Source: Crocodylus rhombifer (Eukaryota; Chordata; Crocodylia; Crocodylidae). Taken from it: DNA of 64,000 nt. Below, in pieces: positions 44,609-57,541 of this stretch. Location of the stretch: contig JAVSML010001152.1 of assembly GCA_038503035.1 (NCBI GenBank), forward strand, positions 5,066 through 69,065. Direction: 5' to 3'. Position numbers and translations under genes: made by a program. The number at the start of each line of letters is the position of its first letter. Position 1 is the first letter of the stretch. The notes beneath the pieces were generated by a model, which was not told the DNA's origin, ran no database searches, and worked only from the letters and a program-made list of their open reading frames with translations.

Positions 44609-45640
44609 TACATTCCTGCCTGTAGCTGGCAAACCTTCAGGCATGCATGAAATTAATAGTTTAGTCAGACAAGATGTGTTGGTAAGATTACCAAGCCAAA
44701 ACAGTTAGTTTCTTTTGTTAATACTGAATGATTTTAGGTTTAATAATTATATTCTTTTTTTTAAGTCCACTATACTTGTTAATGCTTTTTTCCTGTTCTT
44801 AGATATTGCTTTATTATTTTACTGCTTCCACTTTCCCAACAATGCAGTGCATGCAAAATCCAGGCAAATATATTTGTTGTTTCAAAATATTTTTTCTACA
44901 AACCTAATAAATCATATCACCTATAATAATAGAAAATGTGATTACATTCTTAGGTAAATTATATTATTTTAGGGGCAAATGTAAATTTGTTTTTCCCCTT
45001 ACAAGTGGTTCATCATATTTCATCTTTCTCCATGATTTGTTTGGTAAAGCTGTGTGACAGTTTTTTTCCACAGGGGAATGCCGTGAAAGATTTCTAGCAG
45101 TTGCATTCTCTTCCTGTCAGGTTATTCTCCCTTTTCCCTATCCCTTTTGGAAATCCTGCTAAAATATGTGTTATTCAGGTGTCATAAATATCAGATGCAG
45201 GCAGGATAGGCAGGTTTCAGAGGACCTGTCATTGCCAGAGGAAAGTGGGGAAGACAATTACCATGGTTTGGTAGACCTGGGAGACTAACAAGGATCTGTT
45301 CCTGTACAGCTGAAACAAGTTTGCCCTCCTGTAAAATTTGTATAACCTAATAATAAGTTTCCTTTGGCTTTTAAATCATTTAGTAAGGGCTTTGACACTA
45401 CAGTAATGGATGCTTTAGAAAACTTCAAGATAGATTTTATTTTTACAGTCCCTCTAAGCTTCAAAGTGCTCAGAACCACAGCACTTGCTGGCTAAATGTC
45501 TACACTGTCTGCTGACCTTCTGAATGTGATATAGGTGAGGGAATGGTGTAATGTGACTCCTTAGTAGGTTGGGATATGCTCATGGGAAATGCTGTGGGTG
45601 CCTGTTCTGATATTCAGCGCGCTCTTGGCTCAATGATTGT
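44609..45640. other. Unassigned intronic sequence
   Basis: AT-rich, no gene or repeat recognised. Confidence 0.5.
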
Positions 45641-47316
45641 CCAGGTGGAAGAATGACACTACTGGTTTATTCATGCTCCCACTGACCCTGTGCCTTTCAA
45701 ACTCCCCCTCTAAGCCTCTGTGCCAGTGGCCTGGAATAAAGCTGAGGCACCAGGGTTGTTCTTCCCTACTGTTGTTGGGGGCTTATCAGCCTGTGTTGCA
45801 TTGGATGGGACCATAAATTTGGTTAATTGAAAGCTGGCTGCCCTATCCCTCAGGGTCGCATAGCTTTTCTGGGAGAGGCCAGTGCTTTGATGCAGAACCA
45901 CTGAATGCAATGCAGCCGCCAAACAGACACTGAAAGGCACTGAAAGTTTTTTTCAAGCCCCACAGCTGAGGTGTGACCAAGTCACAACTGCAGTTTTTTG
46001 CTGGCACACCTCTGGGTGCCATCTCCACAGCACTGTTTGGCAGAGCACCTGCATAAGAGCACTGCTGCACGTAAGATGCAGTGGGAATGGGAAAAAGTCC
46101 CCCAAGCAAACCCCGTCCCCCCCACTCCCTCCTCCGTCTCCTCCTGGAGAAGGCTCATCCCTCCAGGCCCAGATGCTTGGGTTTCCAGGCATCCCGGCTC
46201 TTACAGCAGGGAGATGGAAACTAGGGATCTGGGTTTTCCCTGCTGGGAGGTGGAATGCAGGCATTCCATGGCATGGCCAGTGCCGGGTTGTGAGCAGCTG
46301 CATGGTTTCCAGTCTTGGGTGGGGTAAAATGGTCCAGATAGGGGACTCACCAGAGGTTCCTTGGTGTACCCCTTGTCTGCAGACTCTGCATTTATATGTA
46401 GGAGGCCTGGTCATGGAGACTGAGATGCTGGATCCCATATGGTTGGCTGCATACCTGCAGAGCACATGAGATGTGTGTAGATGGCAACAACAATATAAGG
46501 AACAATTGGGACCCTTGATGTGGAGGGTAGAAATGGACAAGCTGGCAGCTGCTTACACCCATACTGCTGTGGCTCTTGAACAATCTGTCCAGAGGCAGGA
46601 ACACACTATGAAGGTCCAAGAAGGAAGTCTCCAGATGGCTACCTGCTGTCTGAAGGAAGCCACCTGTGCTGCTGCAGAGCTGAGTGTGTTGGAGTTTATG
46701 CACAGCGTCAAAGACCACTTGGGACCCAGCTATGATAGCCCGAGTGGTTAGCACTGCCTCCCATGGAGATACCGTAGCCTTCTCGGGTTGAAGTGTTGGG
46801 GAAGGTTGATGCCCAGATCCCGTGGCATGACAAGGCCTGATCCAGGGACTTTTCCTTGGGGCGGCATGACTGGGGTCCCATGGTGGCCAACCCTGGATGG
46901 AATGCTCCGTACCATGCATTGATTGGGAGATACTGGGGGGCAGGAGGGCCTCAGAGCAGATGTGACACGTAGGCACATCTGCCACAGCTGCCATGGTCTA
47001 AGGAGTCAGGAAGGCATTCAGTGGGGCCTGCTCTGGGGAGCAGCAGTGTGGGGAGGGAAAGGGGGCCAGGCTGCCTGAGACCTGTAATCAGGTCTAGCAG
47101 GAACACCACCCACTTTCCAGAACCAGCTTGATACTCTCAGCCACTAGCAGTCACTTGCATAGGCACAAGCCCCCCATTAGCTACCAGGCCAGGCCCGGAA
47201 GGGTGCAGGATTGCTCAAAATGGGCGAGGGGTAGCCCACCAGCTGGCTGGGCCAGGCCCCTCTGGTCCTGGGTCCCACTGCAGGGGAGTGGCACAGCCTC
47301 TCCAAAAGATAAGCAG
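45641..47316. other. GC-rich mosaic, possible decayed DNA transposon
   Basis: A block with GC content clearly above its surroundings, ending at the hAT insertion at 47317. The + frame at 46473-46751 (92 codons) is glutamine- and alanine-rich and could form a coiled coil (VALEQSVQRQEHTMKVQE). That would suit the C-terminal part of a Harbinger accessory protein, but no motif proves it. The 195- and 200-codon minus frames look non-coding (Cys-, Pro- and His-rich, no domain). Treated as one unassigned repeat-like block. Confidence 0.3.
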
Positions 47317-48212
47317 TAGGGCTGTGTGAAATTTTGCCGGCAGTTTCATTTTGACTCTGTTTCGACTTGCTTTGAGCTCGAAACAGTAAAATTGTAACAA
47401 AACAGAAAGCTTCAAAATAGGCTTGAAATGAAACAAGGCAAGATGAAACATTTCAAAATTTTCTAAATGTTTCGAGTTTTGAAGCTCAAGCTGGGCTTGC
47501 CTGCAGGGATACAGAAACTAAAGTAAGGAGAGGGAGGGGGAAGAGGGGTGAGGGGAGTGCTCTTACACTGACTGTGTAGCTGGCCAGTGACTGTCATCCT
47601 TTTCTTAGGTCCCTTCCAATCCCTGTGCTCTGGGGGAGGGATGGAAAACCTGCACAAAAGGCAGCATTGTTTGAACTGCCCTGCTTTCTGCCTTGGTGTC
47701 AGTTGAGTGAGGGCACACTTTTACACACACAGTGTCACCCACACACGTCATGAGTTTTGCCTGTCAGCGGCCAAAGGTGCAGGGCGCCAGAAGCCCCTGC
47801 ACCCATCTCCTTGACAACTGGCAGCTTTATGGCCTCAGCAGGGACTAGTAGGCCTGCAGCTTTTACCCTGCTGTGCCTTAACACACAATGTCACCCATGT
47901 CACAAGTTTTGCTTTTCTGCAGCTTGAGGTGCAGTTTCCCCAAAATCCCTGCACTTATTTCCTTGAAACTTGGCAGGCTTCATGCCCTCAGAAGGGGCTA
48001 GTGTGCCTGCAAGTTTAACTCAAATCAGGCCAGAAATGACAAAGTTATAGGCTGTTTCAAGCTTCCCCATTATAGCCCATGGGCGAAACGTCGAAACTGT
48101 TTTGACGAAACGAGGCAGAACAGCTGTTTGGAATCAAAATGAAATTCAAAACAAAATGCTGTTCCATCAAAATGCAAGTCGACACAGAACGGTGCCGTTT
48201 TGCACTGCCCTA
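47317..48212. mobile_element. hAT-type non-autonomous element with 8-bp target duplication
   Basis: An 896-bp element begins TAGGGCTGTGTGAAATTTTG and ends with the complement of TAGGGCAGTGCAAAACGGCA. The flanks ATAAGCAG (47309-47316) and ATGGGCAG (48213-48220) agree at 6 of 8 by transitions only. The sub-terminal parts are rich in GTTTCGA / TCGAAAC and CAAAATG words. No transposase frame. Confidence 0.75.
47742..48030. repeat. Diverged tandem duplication inside the hAT element
   Basis: Two units of about 140 bp follow each other. Each has, in order, a CACCCA word, GTTTTGC, AGGTGCAG, CCCTGCAC, TTCCTTGA or CTCCTTGA, CTTGGCAG-like, a ATGCCCTCAG or ATGGCCTCAG word, GGACTAG or GGGCTAG and GCCTGCA. 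They have diverged by several indels. Confidence 0.6.
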
Positions 48213-49330
48213 ATGGGCAGCCCCCTGGGCTTGGGTCCAGGTCCAGATTTCAGATCAGGCAAAGTTCCAGCTTGTGTGTTTTTTTTATTATGCACACTAA
48301 AATTTTGGCAGCTGCTACATTTAATTAAACCGAGGGGCATCGGTTTCACATACAGCATTCCCTCTGCTGCCCCAAGGTTTCCCCCTGAACTACCAGGTAC
48401 AGCCAGTCTTTCCCCACTCTCTCAATGTTAACTGAGAAGACTGTTTCAAGTTCCAGAGCGGATGACTTTCCACAGTTTTTCTTTAGTAAACACACAAAAA
48501 GTTTGGCAGCTTCAGTATTTGATTAACACAAGGCAAGTCTCTTCCTCAGGCCTCATTCCTCTCTGCCCTAGTGTGTGCCTCTGGGGGTTGGAGAGTGAGA
48601 TGGGAAGGGGGACAATGCCCAACCATCCTGGGTTGTGGGCAGCACTGGCCATGACACAGGGCCAGAGGAGCCTGGGGCTGGAAACCTATTGCCTAGTGTC
48701 AGGGTGTGGACGCTCCGGCCCTGCTCAGCCAGGGAGGGCTTCCAGGCCATGTGGATGAGGAGCTAGTTGACCAGGGCTTTGTGGATCTGGACAGCTTGTT
48801 GCTGTGTGGGGTCAGGGCTACAAACATTGTTGGGGCTGGCTGAGGGGGAATACAGGCATCCAAGACACATGCACGTACACACCCCCCAACCCCAGGCATC
48901 TGATGCACATGCACATGCCTGCACAGACACATATGTGCACGTGCACACATCCCCCTGAGGCATCCAGAACACATGCATGGCACGCGGACTTGGTGGGTGC
49001 AGGCTGCACTGGGTGGCCATGCGTGGGACGGCTGGCTGGTGGCTCGCGGTCATGAAGGCACAAGCCATGACAAGCCACTGCTGCATCAGGCCCAGGTGGG
49101 TGGCCGTGATGTCCTGCAGCCTCTGGTAAGACTCGTACAGGACAACCAGCAGGGCCTGCCACAGCTTCTAGGTTTCCCTGCTTGCTTGGCAACACAGGCC
49201 AGGAAACAAAGGCAAGTCAGAACGGCAGGGGTTGTGGTGACCTGTGGCTGGGGATGACTTGGCTGTTCAGTTTGATTCAGGAACCCAGGGAGCCTGCACA
49301 GCATGCTGGGAAGTGTGCAAGAGCCCCCAC
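48213..49330. other. GC-rich mosaic, possible decayed DNA transposon
   Basis: At 48250-48600 two stretches about 190 bp apart share a TTTTTATTA or TTCTTTAGTAA word, CACAC, AAA-TTTGGCAGCT and ATTTAATTAA or ATTTGATTAA, suggesting an old duplication. From 48700 to 49300 the minus strand reads VLYESYQRLQDITATHLGLM and QQWLVMACAFM, a helical piece that may come from a transposase or accessory gene, but no catalytic motif is visible. A CA-rich low-complexity run spans 48860-48960. Confidence 0.3.
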
Positions 49331-52300
49331 TACCTGCTGGTCTTGGCCCATGTAGGCAGGCCCTGCCCCACCAAAGGGTAACGTATGTTGTATTTGTTCC
49401 TGACCTAACCTAGGGCATTTAGAATAAAGCTTGAAAGTTAGAGTGCCTCCACCTTGGGCGTCTTGAACACCTGTACTTAGCCATGGTTGTCAGTCAGGAT
49501 GAAGTCCAAGGATTTGGTACCAAAAGTACAGGCCTCACCACTTCAGCAAAGCAGCTCATTTAGCTGCATTACTAGCCTTAGCAAGTAGATAAATTGGCTG
49601 GCCATCATAGCCCCTACTAGGAGATAAACTAACAAAGCCTGTTTGGACTATGCTGATATTGGGCTTGATATTGCACATAACCAGGCTGCAAATGAAGTGA
49701 AGCTTCAGGTGGCTTATATTCCTAAAGACCTGATTCCAGGGTTAAATGGAAATGAACACTGCTGATATGGAAAGATACATTAAGCTGTTTCTAAAAGTAC
49801 AGGGAAGAGAGGCTAAAATAAAAGAAAAAGAAAAGAAAATATATGGCACTGGGGGAGGATTCTGATTTATTCTTACTTTCCTTTCTCTGTTGATAAGGGA
49901 CTTGGAAATTCAATGTATGAAAATGATAGCTAAAGAAGGAGCTATGTCTAATGTTCTCTGCTGAACTCCAGGTACTATATTAAAACAGAAAGGTCAAGCA
50001 AATCCATGGCAGATCCCAGGCTACCTGCTAGGCCTAATATAAGGTTTTTGATTGTCTCTTCCAGTCTCTTCCCCTGTAGTGGCCATGAACTTTAATTGCA
50101 TGAATATTCACTATAAGCCTGTTACTTTAAAATAAATTTTCAGAAGTCTCTTTAAAACAACTTGCTATCTCCATAACTGTGAACAAGTTTGATGTTGCTT
50201 AGTGATAGTGGCCATTTCACTGTCTTTCCTAGCATGAGTTTGTGATGTGTGAATTGTGCCTAAAAATGTTACTTTTGGGACTGAACTGGGAAATGTGATG
50301 ACATGGCTAATGTATCTCAATGAGTTTGCAGTTGCCCACAGGAGGGAAAAATCTTATCCCCCTGTCTGTCATACTGCTGCTACTTTCGCTTTCCCACCTG
50401 TTCTAAATCACTTTTTTGCTCTCTTGTTACTATTAAAAGTACATCTAAATCCCAGTCATGACTGCCATAGTTCCTAAATAATAGATTTAATTCAAGTGTC
50501 TTGGCTAGTTCTTGAATAGTAGGACCTCTGATTGTGCAGTTTTAGGGTATTTCACTTTCCTAGCAAATGCTTGTTAGACGCTATCATTTTAAAACAATCA
50601 AAATAATCAAGAACACTTATTTTATAGTATCCCCAGTCTCTTCTTTTTTTATTTTCTTTGGATATTTGTATGTCAAGATGTTCCTGCCCTAAACAATCAT
50701 TGTTGTTTTTTAAATAGGGGAATTTCTTGATTATTACATTTCCTTAAGCTAATTTTTAGTGATTTGTTAATCATTCTAATTACATGTAAGAGCAATTAAG
50801 GTAGACCAGATAGTATCACTTGAATAGATAGCCAATAGGTCCTGTGTATATGGATCTCTGACTTAAATTTAATTTACAGCTTAGAAAAATTAGCAGATTT
50901 ACTTTGTCTTTTTGTGTTTGGAAACAAGGGTATATGACCTGCAGGTGGACTGAAAACTAAGGAGTAGGAGAGAATCTTTCTGGGACTGGACTCAGAAACT
51001 ACTTCCAGCTGTGCTGGTGGTCTCAACACAAAAGCTAGGGCATGACCTGATCTATCCTTGAAACTTTGAACAGACTGGGGAATCATTGGTTGGATTTTGT
51101 GGGGAAATCCTGTTAAGCTATTGTCCATGCCATATCTGCTATATGGACCAATTGAGGTTTGGGTCTACAGTACTGCACTGAAGACACTCTGTGAAATGCA
51201 TCCACATGAAGGTATCCAGTTAAAATGGGACTTAAATGGGACATAAATGATAAACAGGTCTTACGCAGACCCTGTACATGGGGCTGAATTGTATGCCATA
51301 TCATACAGATATGAGGAGAATTGTCTTGAGCAGTGTTGAATTTTTTTTAAATGTGAAGAATGGGAAGTTTGACACTGATAAGTGTTTTCTTTCTTTCCCA
51401 AATCTCCAAAGAACACAGTGTTATTACTAGATAACTGATCCAAATATTCACACTGTTCACAGCAGAGTTAAACTACTCACTAGGGAGAGCCTTGATTAGA
51501 AGTATATCCCTGTTACTCTTTACAGAATGTTCTGCATCCCAAAATACGACCGCTTTCGGCTCATTTACATGGCATGGACTGATAGTTAGTGCTATCTGAA
51601 AGCTGTAAATGAGCTCTTTGCCTCACTAATAGTTTCTACTAGCCGTAGATTATGTTCCCAGGCTTAGAGCTGTTTACTGCATCCATCATCAATACCATTA
51701 AATGAGAGTTCATCTAATTTGCCATAGGGGACACCAGGGAACTTTATCAAGGTTCTCTCTTATAAATGAGTGTGCAGTACACAGAATTTCTATATAAAGC
51801 TTTACAAATATATTTAAAAACGCAGAGGAAGAAAACCAACTTATTTCACAACATGTAGTAAACTGAACTGTATTAAATCCAGAGCACCATGTTCAAGCAA
51901 TGCTTATGCTGTACAGAGAAGCACAAATAATCAGTAAATGGCAACATGAAAGTTAACATGTGCATCTTGGACCTGGCCTTTGTGTGCAGATGTTACAGTC
52001 CCTTAATCCATGAGCACGTGCTATACTTCAAAGGGTATAATATTTTACAGTTTTTTATTCAACATTAGATAGGAAGGTTAATTCCTTTCCAATGAGCATT
52101 AAATCTCTTTCCATCTGGGAAAGTTATGACTGGACTGTAGAGAAATTACAGTTTACATAAGTATGTACTAGAGCCTTAATCCCACTAAGTGCTGGTCAAC
52201 TCCTGGAGAAACTGAGCTGTCTCCTTTCCAAGCAGTGGGAATTCAGGGGGCTAAACTCCTTTTGAAACTTGGGAAGTTTCTATAGAACCGAGCCTAGATA

Positions 52301-55300
52301 CTGTAAATGTCATTGTAAAATTCAAAGCTGGGCTTGTGGAATATGCAAGTGCGGAATTAAAGGCTCCAATAAGGTGAAGATTTTAGGGGGATTAAAAAAG
52401 TAGGATTAGATATTTAAATTACTAATGAGTTACGTAAAAGGGCAGAAATGTATAAAGGCTCATTTCCACTAATTGCCAGGGTTAAGAATACACTTCTCCC
52501 GTGAGCATATCAGCACATAATAAATTGTCTATTATTAAGTTTCTTCCACCTTCCCCTGAAGATCTGTTACTGGCCATTTTAAGAGACCTCAGAGTAAGTA
52601 ACTGGATACACCCTCTGATCTCATCCACCATAGCTAACTCTCTTTGCTAAGGTTGCTTAAAGTATGTAGATGCTTTGCTGAAATAACTGTGGCTCAGAGC
52701 TGAAGTCTCTTGTTTGTGACCTCCCAGGGATGTTTCAGCAGGGCAAATTTAGCTGAGCAGCTTCTGTAGCATGTCCCAAGCTCCTTCATATCCTGTAAGC
52801 ACATATGTTGTTAGATGTGCATTTAACAAACCTAGCAGAAATCCTGTTCGCTTGCATGCCCCAAGCCAGATTTTTCAAACGATATGATTAAATCCAAAAC
52901 CAATTGGTTCTAGTACCAAATAATGTACCTGGACTACTTTCATGCTGATTTTAACTCTGAAACTTAAGTAATTTCAGCTATAGGTTTATTTAAACCAAAG
53001 CCAAAGCATTACAAAACTGTGTGGGTTTTTATCTCTATTTTATCTCAGCTCTTAAATGGAGCTGATTGAGAGGCTGCTGTATCTGCAAGCATTTTAAAGC
53101 AATAGAATAAAATTACTGGTGGGAAGGACCAAGCCAAGGTGCATTTAGTCCCAAAGAAGGACAATTTCAAAAAGGTTACATGCAAGTAAAAGTGAGGATT
53201 ATAACAGAAACTGTGGCATAAAATAAAAGGTAATGCTTATGGCTACTTTTGTTATAATTTTTTGAACTGAAGTAGGCTTGTATGCCCTTTAGCGTAGGGG
53301 AAAGGAGAAAAGCAGTGCGGGCAGAGGATGCATAAGGTGGCATATAGTGATTTGAGGTTTCTCTTGATCATTCAGACTGAGCCAGCTGGTCACACAAAAC
53401 CTATTTTGTCTTCTAAGGGTATTCTGCCATTGTCGCACTGTGAGTGCCCAGTGCATTTACATCATTATTCCCAGGGAAAGCTGTTATGATTTCATTAATG
53501 TGTCTCATTGTCTGCTTAAATTTGAGCAATGTGGCAAAATGGACCATTTTTTGACTATGAAGTAAATAAATCAAAGAGTTTCATGATGGTAGTACTTGAA
53601 GTGGAATTCATAACAGGACAGCAGATATAGAACAGGCCGGAATTCCAACATTTCAAACAAGTTTTTGTTCCGATCCAGAATGGAAACTAGAAATTTTGAT
53701 ATTTCTTGCAGCAAGAACATTGTGAAGCCTTTTCAGGACTCTCAGGAAGCTGGAATAGCTCTGGCCTCCAGGCCTTCCAGGACCACTGAGCTCCCTCTGG
53801 GAGCCTAGGAACCCCAAGGGCTGTGACTCCAGCTGAAGCTTATAGGGATTCCTGTGCTGCTAGACTTTTGGGACAGCCTTTGTAGAAGTCCTGAGCTGAG
53901 CTAGCAGCACACGAGGCAAACTTGTGTTTTGGAGAAAGTTCACTGAAAGGAAATGACTTTTGTGGGACAGTTTGGATTTAATGAACTGCATTTTCTGAAG
54001 ACACATTTCAGCATTTCAACAGATGCAGTTTTGGCCATCTATTCATTGTTATTTAGCAATGAAGTTGTCAGATGGTAGCATAAAGTCTGCCTGCAGACCT
54101 GCTGGAAGATTGTCCTCCTGTGGGTGAGCATTGACTCTCCGAGCATGTTATTTTGCCTTGTGATAAAATAGTGTTCAAACAAAGTGGCAAAGAAGGGTCT
54201 GTTCACTTCTTAGAAGCAGCATTTATGCAAAGCAGTCTTAAATTGTAAATCATATTAGTATTGCCATATTAGTATTTCCCTTGCCATTCTGCCTGGGAAA
54301 AGGACAAACTGAGTAATGCACAAATTGGGGGTGGGGGTCACCCACAATAGTAATCATATGATTCAGGCAGTGGTGCTCTAGTATTGGTGCTTGTGCTCTC
54401 ATAGGAAATTTACAGCTGGATGGTTAGCTTTCCAATGATCCAGTTGTCATATCTACTGTGGGGGGGGGAGGGTGTTTCTGCTGTTAGCTAGATAATCAGA
54501 GAGGTCATTATATGGCTCTGTGTGATCTGTAGTCAAATATAAGCTGGCTGTCAGCTGGAACTTTCAACCTCTGTGGTTACTGTTGCAGTCTTTGGCCACT
54601 ACAAGAACACTATCAGGTGACAGTATGGGCTTTTTGGTACAGTTTTGATGTCATGTTGTGGTATCAGTGGAAAACTTTGATACAATAATTTAATGTTTTA
54701 TTGGAAGTTAAGAGAGCAGCGGGGTCAGCTAAGATTAAAATCTTAATTTAATTTCAAAGCAGTTCTGACAGATTTATACCAGTTTTCCTATATAGACTGA
54801 TGGGTTAAAGTTTGCAACTTTGCATCTGAATAATAATATAAAGGTGTCTTCTTAGATGTCAGAGGAAATATTAGTGCCGTGAATACTAATTTTTATAATT
54901 TATTAGTATAAATTGTCAATTATTTTTACTATGATAGTGCCTAGAGGCTTGGATTAAAGACTGTGGTCCCATTACAGTAAGTACTGAACAAAAACACAGT
55001 TAGAAGCTGTCTCCCTCTTCCCACCTCCCCCCCCACTCTGGCTACCCTCCCTTGTAGTGTGACTGTAATTAGTTAAGAAAAACAGTGGTAGGAAAAGATA
55101 TAGACAAAATGACTTGCTGGAGACTTCACAACAGGTCAGCAACAGAAACGCACCCAGCTCTGCTGAATCCAGTTCAGTGCCCTGTCTGGTGGCTCACAGC
55201 TCCTCTCCGAAAAACATGAAATTTAAACAGTGCCAGCGTTAGATCTGAATAAGGCACCAAATAATATGGCAAAAAAAATCCTACATGATAATTATCATGT

Positions 55301-55651
55301 TTCTGCTGCTTTTTTTCTGGGGTGACAGTGCCAGCTAATATAGGACTTTCCTTTGTTTTCACATTGAATGACTGTCCTGAAGTTCTAGTTGTCAAAACTC
55401 ATTATTAAACAATGTTTCAGGGAGAATAGAAAGCTCTTGAGTATACATTTAATGAATTTGGCAAACAAATCTCTGATATAGAATGTGAAAGAGGCCTCAG
55501 GATTTTATAGTAAATTTTTGTGTTTTTAAAAGACAAAGTAGAACAATGAGACAGGAAAGCTTCAGAAACATTGACGGCTGTTTGTGTTTCCACCCCCCTC
55601 CCGGGAAACAGCAATGAATCTTAACAGGTGGGGAAGTTTAGATCCTGCCTT
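49331..55651. other. Repeat-poor unassigned intronic sequence
   Basis: More than 6 kb of AT-rich DNA in which no gene, RNA gene, duplicated block or inverted end was recognised. This is the largest stretch of the window without visible repeats. A G run lies near 54460. Confidence 0.5.
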
Positions 55652-56768
55652 AATTCATAGATTCATAGATGCTAGGGTTGGAAGGGACCTCAACAGATCA
55701 TCGAGTCCGACCCCCTGCATAAGCAGGAAAGAGTGCTGGGCCTACATTACCCCAGCTAGATACACATCCAGCCTTCGCTTGAAGACCCCCAGGGTAGGGG
55801 AGAGCACCACCTCCCTTGGGAGCCCGTTCCAGACCTTGGCCACTCGAACTGTGAAGAAGTTCCTCCTAATATCCAATCTAAATCTGCTCTCTTCTAGCTT
55901 GTGGCCATTATTTCTTGTAACCCCTGGGGGGGCCTTGGTGAATAAATACTCACCAATTCCCTTCTGTGCCCCCCTGATGAACTTATAGGCAGCCACCAGG
56001 TCGCCTCTCAACCTTCTCTTGCGGAGGCTGAAAAGGTCCAGTTTCTCTAGTCTCTCCTCGTAGGGCTTGGCCTGCAGGCCCTTAACCATACGAGTGGCCC
56101 TTCTCTGGACCCTCTCCAGATTATCCGCATCCTTCATGAAGTGCGGCGCCCAGAATTGCACGCAGTACTCCAGCTGCGGTCTGACCAGCGCCCAATAGAG
56201 GGGAAGTATCACCTCCTTGGACCTATTTGTCATGCATCTGCTGATGCACGATAAAGTGCCATTGGCTTTTCTGATGGTTTCGTCACACTGCCGACTCATG
56301 TTCATCTTGGAGTCCACTAGGACTCCAAGATCCCTTTCCACTTCCGTGCCACCCAGCAGGTCATTTCCTAGGCTGTAGGTGTGCTGGACATTTTTCCTCC
56401 CTAGATGCAGCACTTTGCATTTCTCCTTGTTGAACTGCATTCTGTTGTTTTCTGCCCACTTGTCTAACCTGTCCAGGTCTGCTTGCAGCTGCTCCCTGCC
56501 CTCCGGCGTGTCCACTTCGCCCCATAGCTTAGTGTCATCTGCAAACTTGGACAGAGTACATTTCACTCCCTCATCCAAGTCACTGATGAAGACATTAAAG
56601 AGTATCGGTCCAAGGACCGAGCCCTGCGGGACCCCACTGCCCACACCCCTCCAGGTCGAAACCGACCCATCCACCACGACTCTCTGGGTGCGACCCTCCA
56701 GCCAATTCTCCACCCACCGGACTGTGCAGTCATCCAAGTCACAGCCCCTTAACTTGTTCACCAGTATG
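55652..56768 (-). mobile_element. CR1 LINE, 5'-truncated, young-looking
   Basis: About 1.1 kb in minus orientation. Its 3' end is at 55652 with the complement of CTATGAATCTATGAAT. The 5' truncation lies near 56768, just before VNKLRGC of the reverse transcriptase. The element inserted opposite to the PTPRN2 sense strand. The intact frame over its whole coding part points to a more recent insertion than the 30296 copy. Confidence 0.93.
55742..56761 (-). pseudogene. CR1 reverse transcriptase C-terminal part (open, truncated)
   Basis: A 339-codon open frame from an internal methionine. It contains GVPQGSVLGPILFNVFI (residues 43-59), the catalytic FADDTKLWG (73-81), NKEKCKVLHLGRK (111-123), ERDLGVLVDSKM, LVRPQLEYCVQFWAPHF, ERVQRRATRM and RRNFFTVRVAKVWNGLPREV, ending FKRRLDVYLAGVM. 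The N-terminal endonuclease and the first reverse transcriptase motifs, including the first catalytic aspartate, are missing. It is a fragment and not a functional gene, although its active-site FADD is intact. Full-length CR1 ORF2 is roughly 900-1000 residues. Confidence 0.93.
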
Positions 56769-57541
56769 GTTAAGTCCTCTTGGCTCTCATTGTATGTTGT
56801 GTTGGGAACTTGACGGACTACAAAGCCAAATTAATGACTCTGTGACTGAATTATAAAGATAATTCCTCAATATAAATTCCTCAATATAAAAAAAAAAGGG
56901 GTACTGGAGATGTAGAAGATGAAGGTGTCAGAAGTGATGTGATGTTCTGGGAAAGAGGACACGTGAGCCTAGCAGGAACATTGCATTTGGCATCATGTTT
57001 CCTCAGAACCAGCTGCTCAGGAGAAATGAAGAAAATTAGGGGTAGGCTGATGTCCACCACTGCAAAGTTAGTCTTCTTCCCTGCTCAGTCAGGTGGGTGT
57101 GCCACATCAGTAGATGGAATATATTCTTGGGTCTGAGCTTGCACAGAGGCTGTCTTGCAAGTGTCCCTTCCTAAAATTGCTCTTGAGATCTATGAAGTCT
57201 GCCTGTGCTGATACAGAGGTGAATTTCAGGCAAACATTTGTAATTGTTAAAGCTTCTTCTGTGATTAACAGTAGTTTCTTCCATTTCTATTGTATGTTTC
57301 CTTTTTGAAAACTTTGTTGCTAATGTAGCAATCAATACTACAGAGAAGGAAGAAAATAAATGTGGAACTGAAGATAACAGTTAAAGTCACAAGGGTCTCT
57401 GTACACAAAAGGGATGAAAAAAAGGTCTTTTAGTAGCATCCATATGAGAGATGCCTTTTTTGTTTACTTCAGAAAAAAATCTTACTGAGAGTTGTGGGTC
57501 AAGAGGTGGGAGGCTTCTTCTGTACATTGTCCGTTTCTTTA
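56769..57541. other. Unassigned intronic sequence
   Basis: Contains a 15-bp direct repeat (ATTCCTCAATATAAA, near 56861 and 56876). Otherwise nothing recognised. Confidence 0.5.

Noticed and set aside
45953..46994. Two minus-strand frames of 195 and 200 codons
   Set aside because: They are rich in Cys, His and Pro with no conserved domain, overlap each other, and show no promoter or splice context.
48850..48960. Possible CRISPR-like or satellite array of CACATGCAC words
   Set aside because: It is irregular CA-rich low-complexity sequence with no fixed repeat length or spacers, in an evident vertebrate genome.
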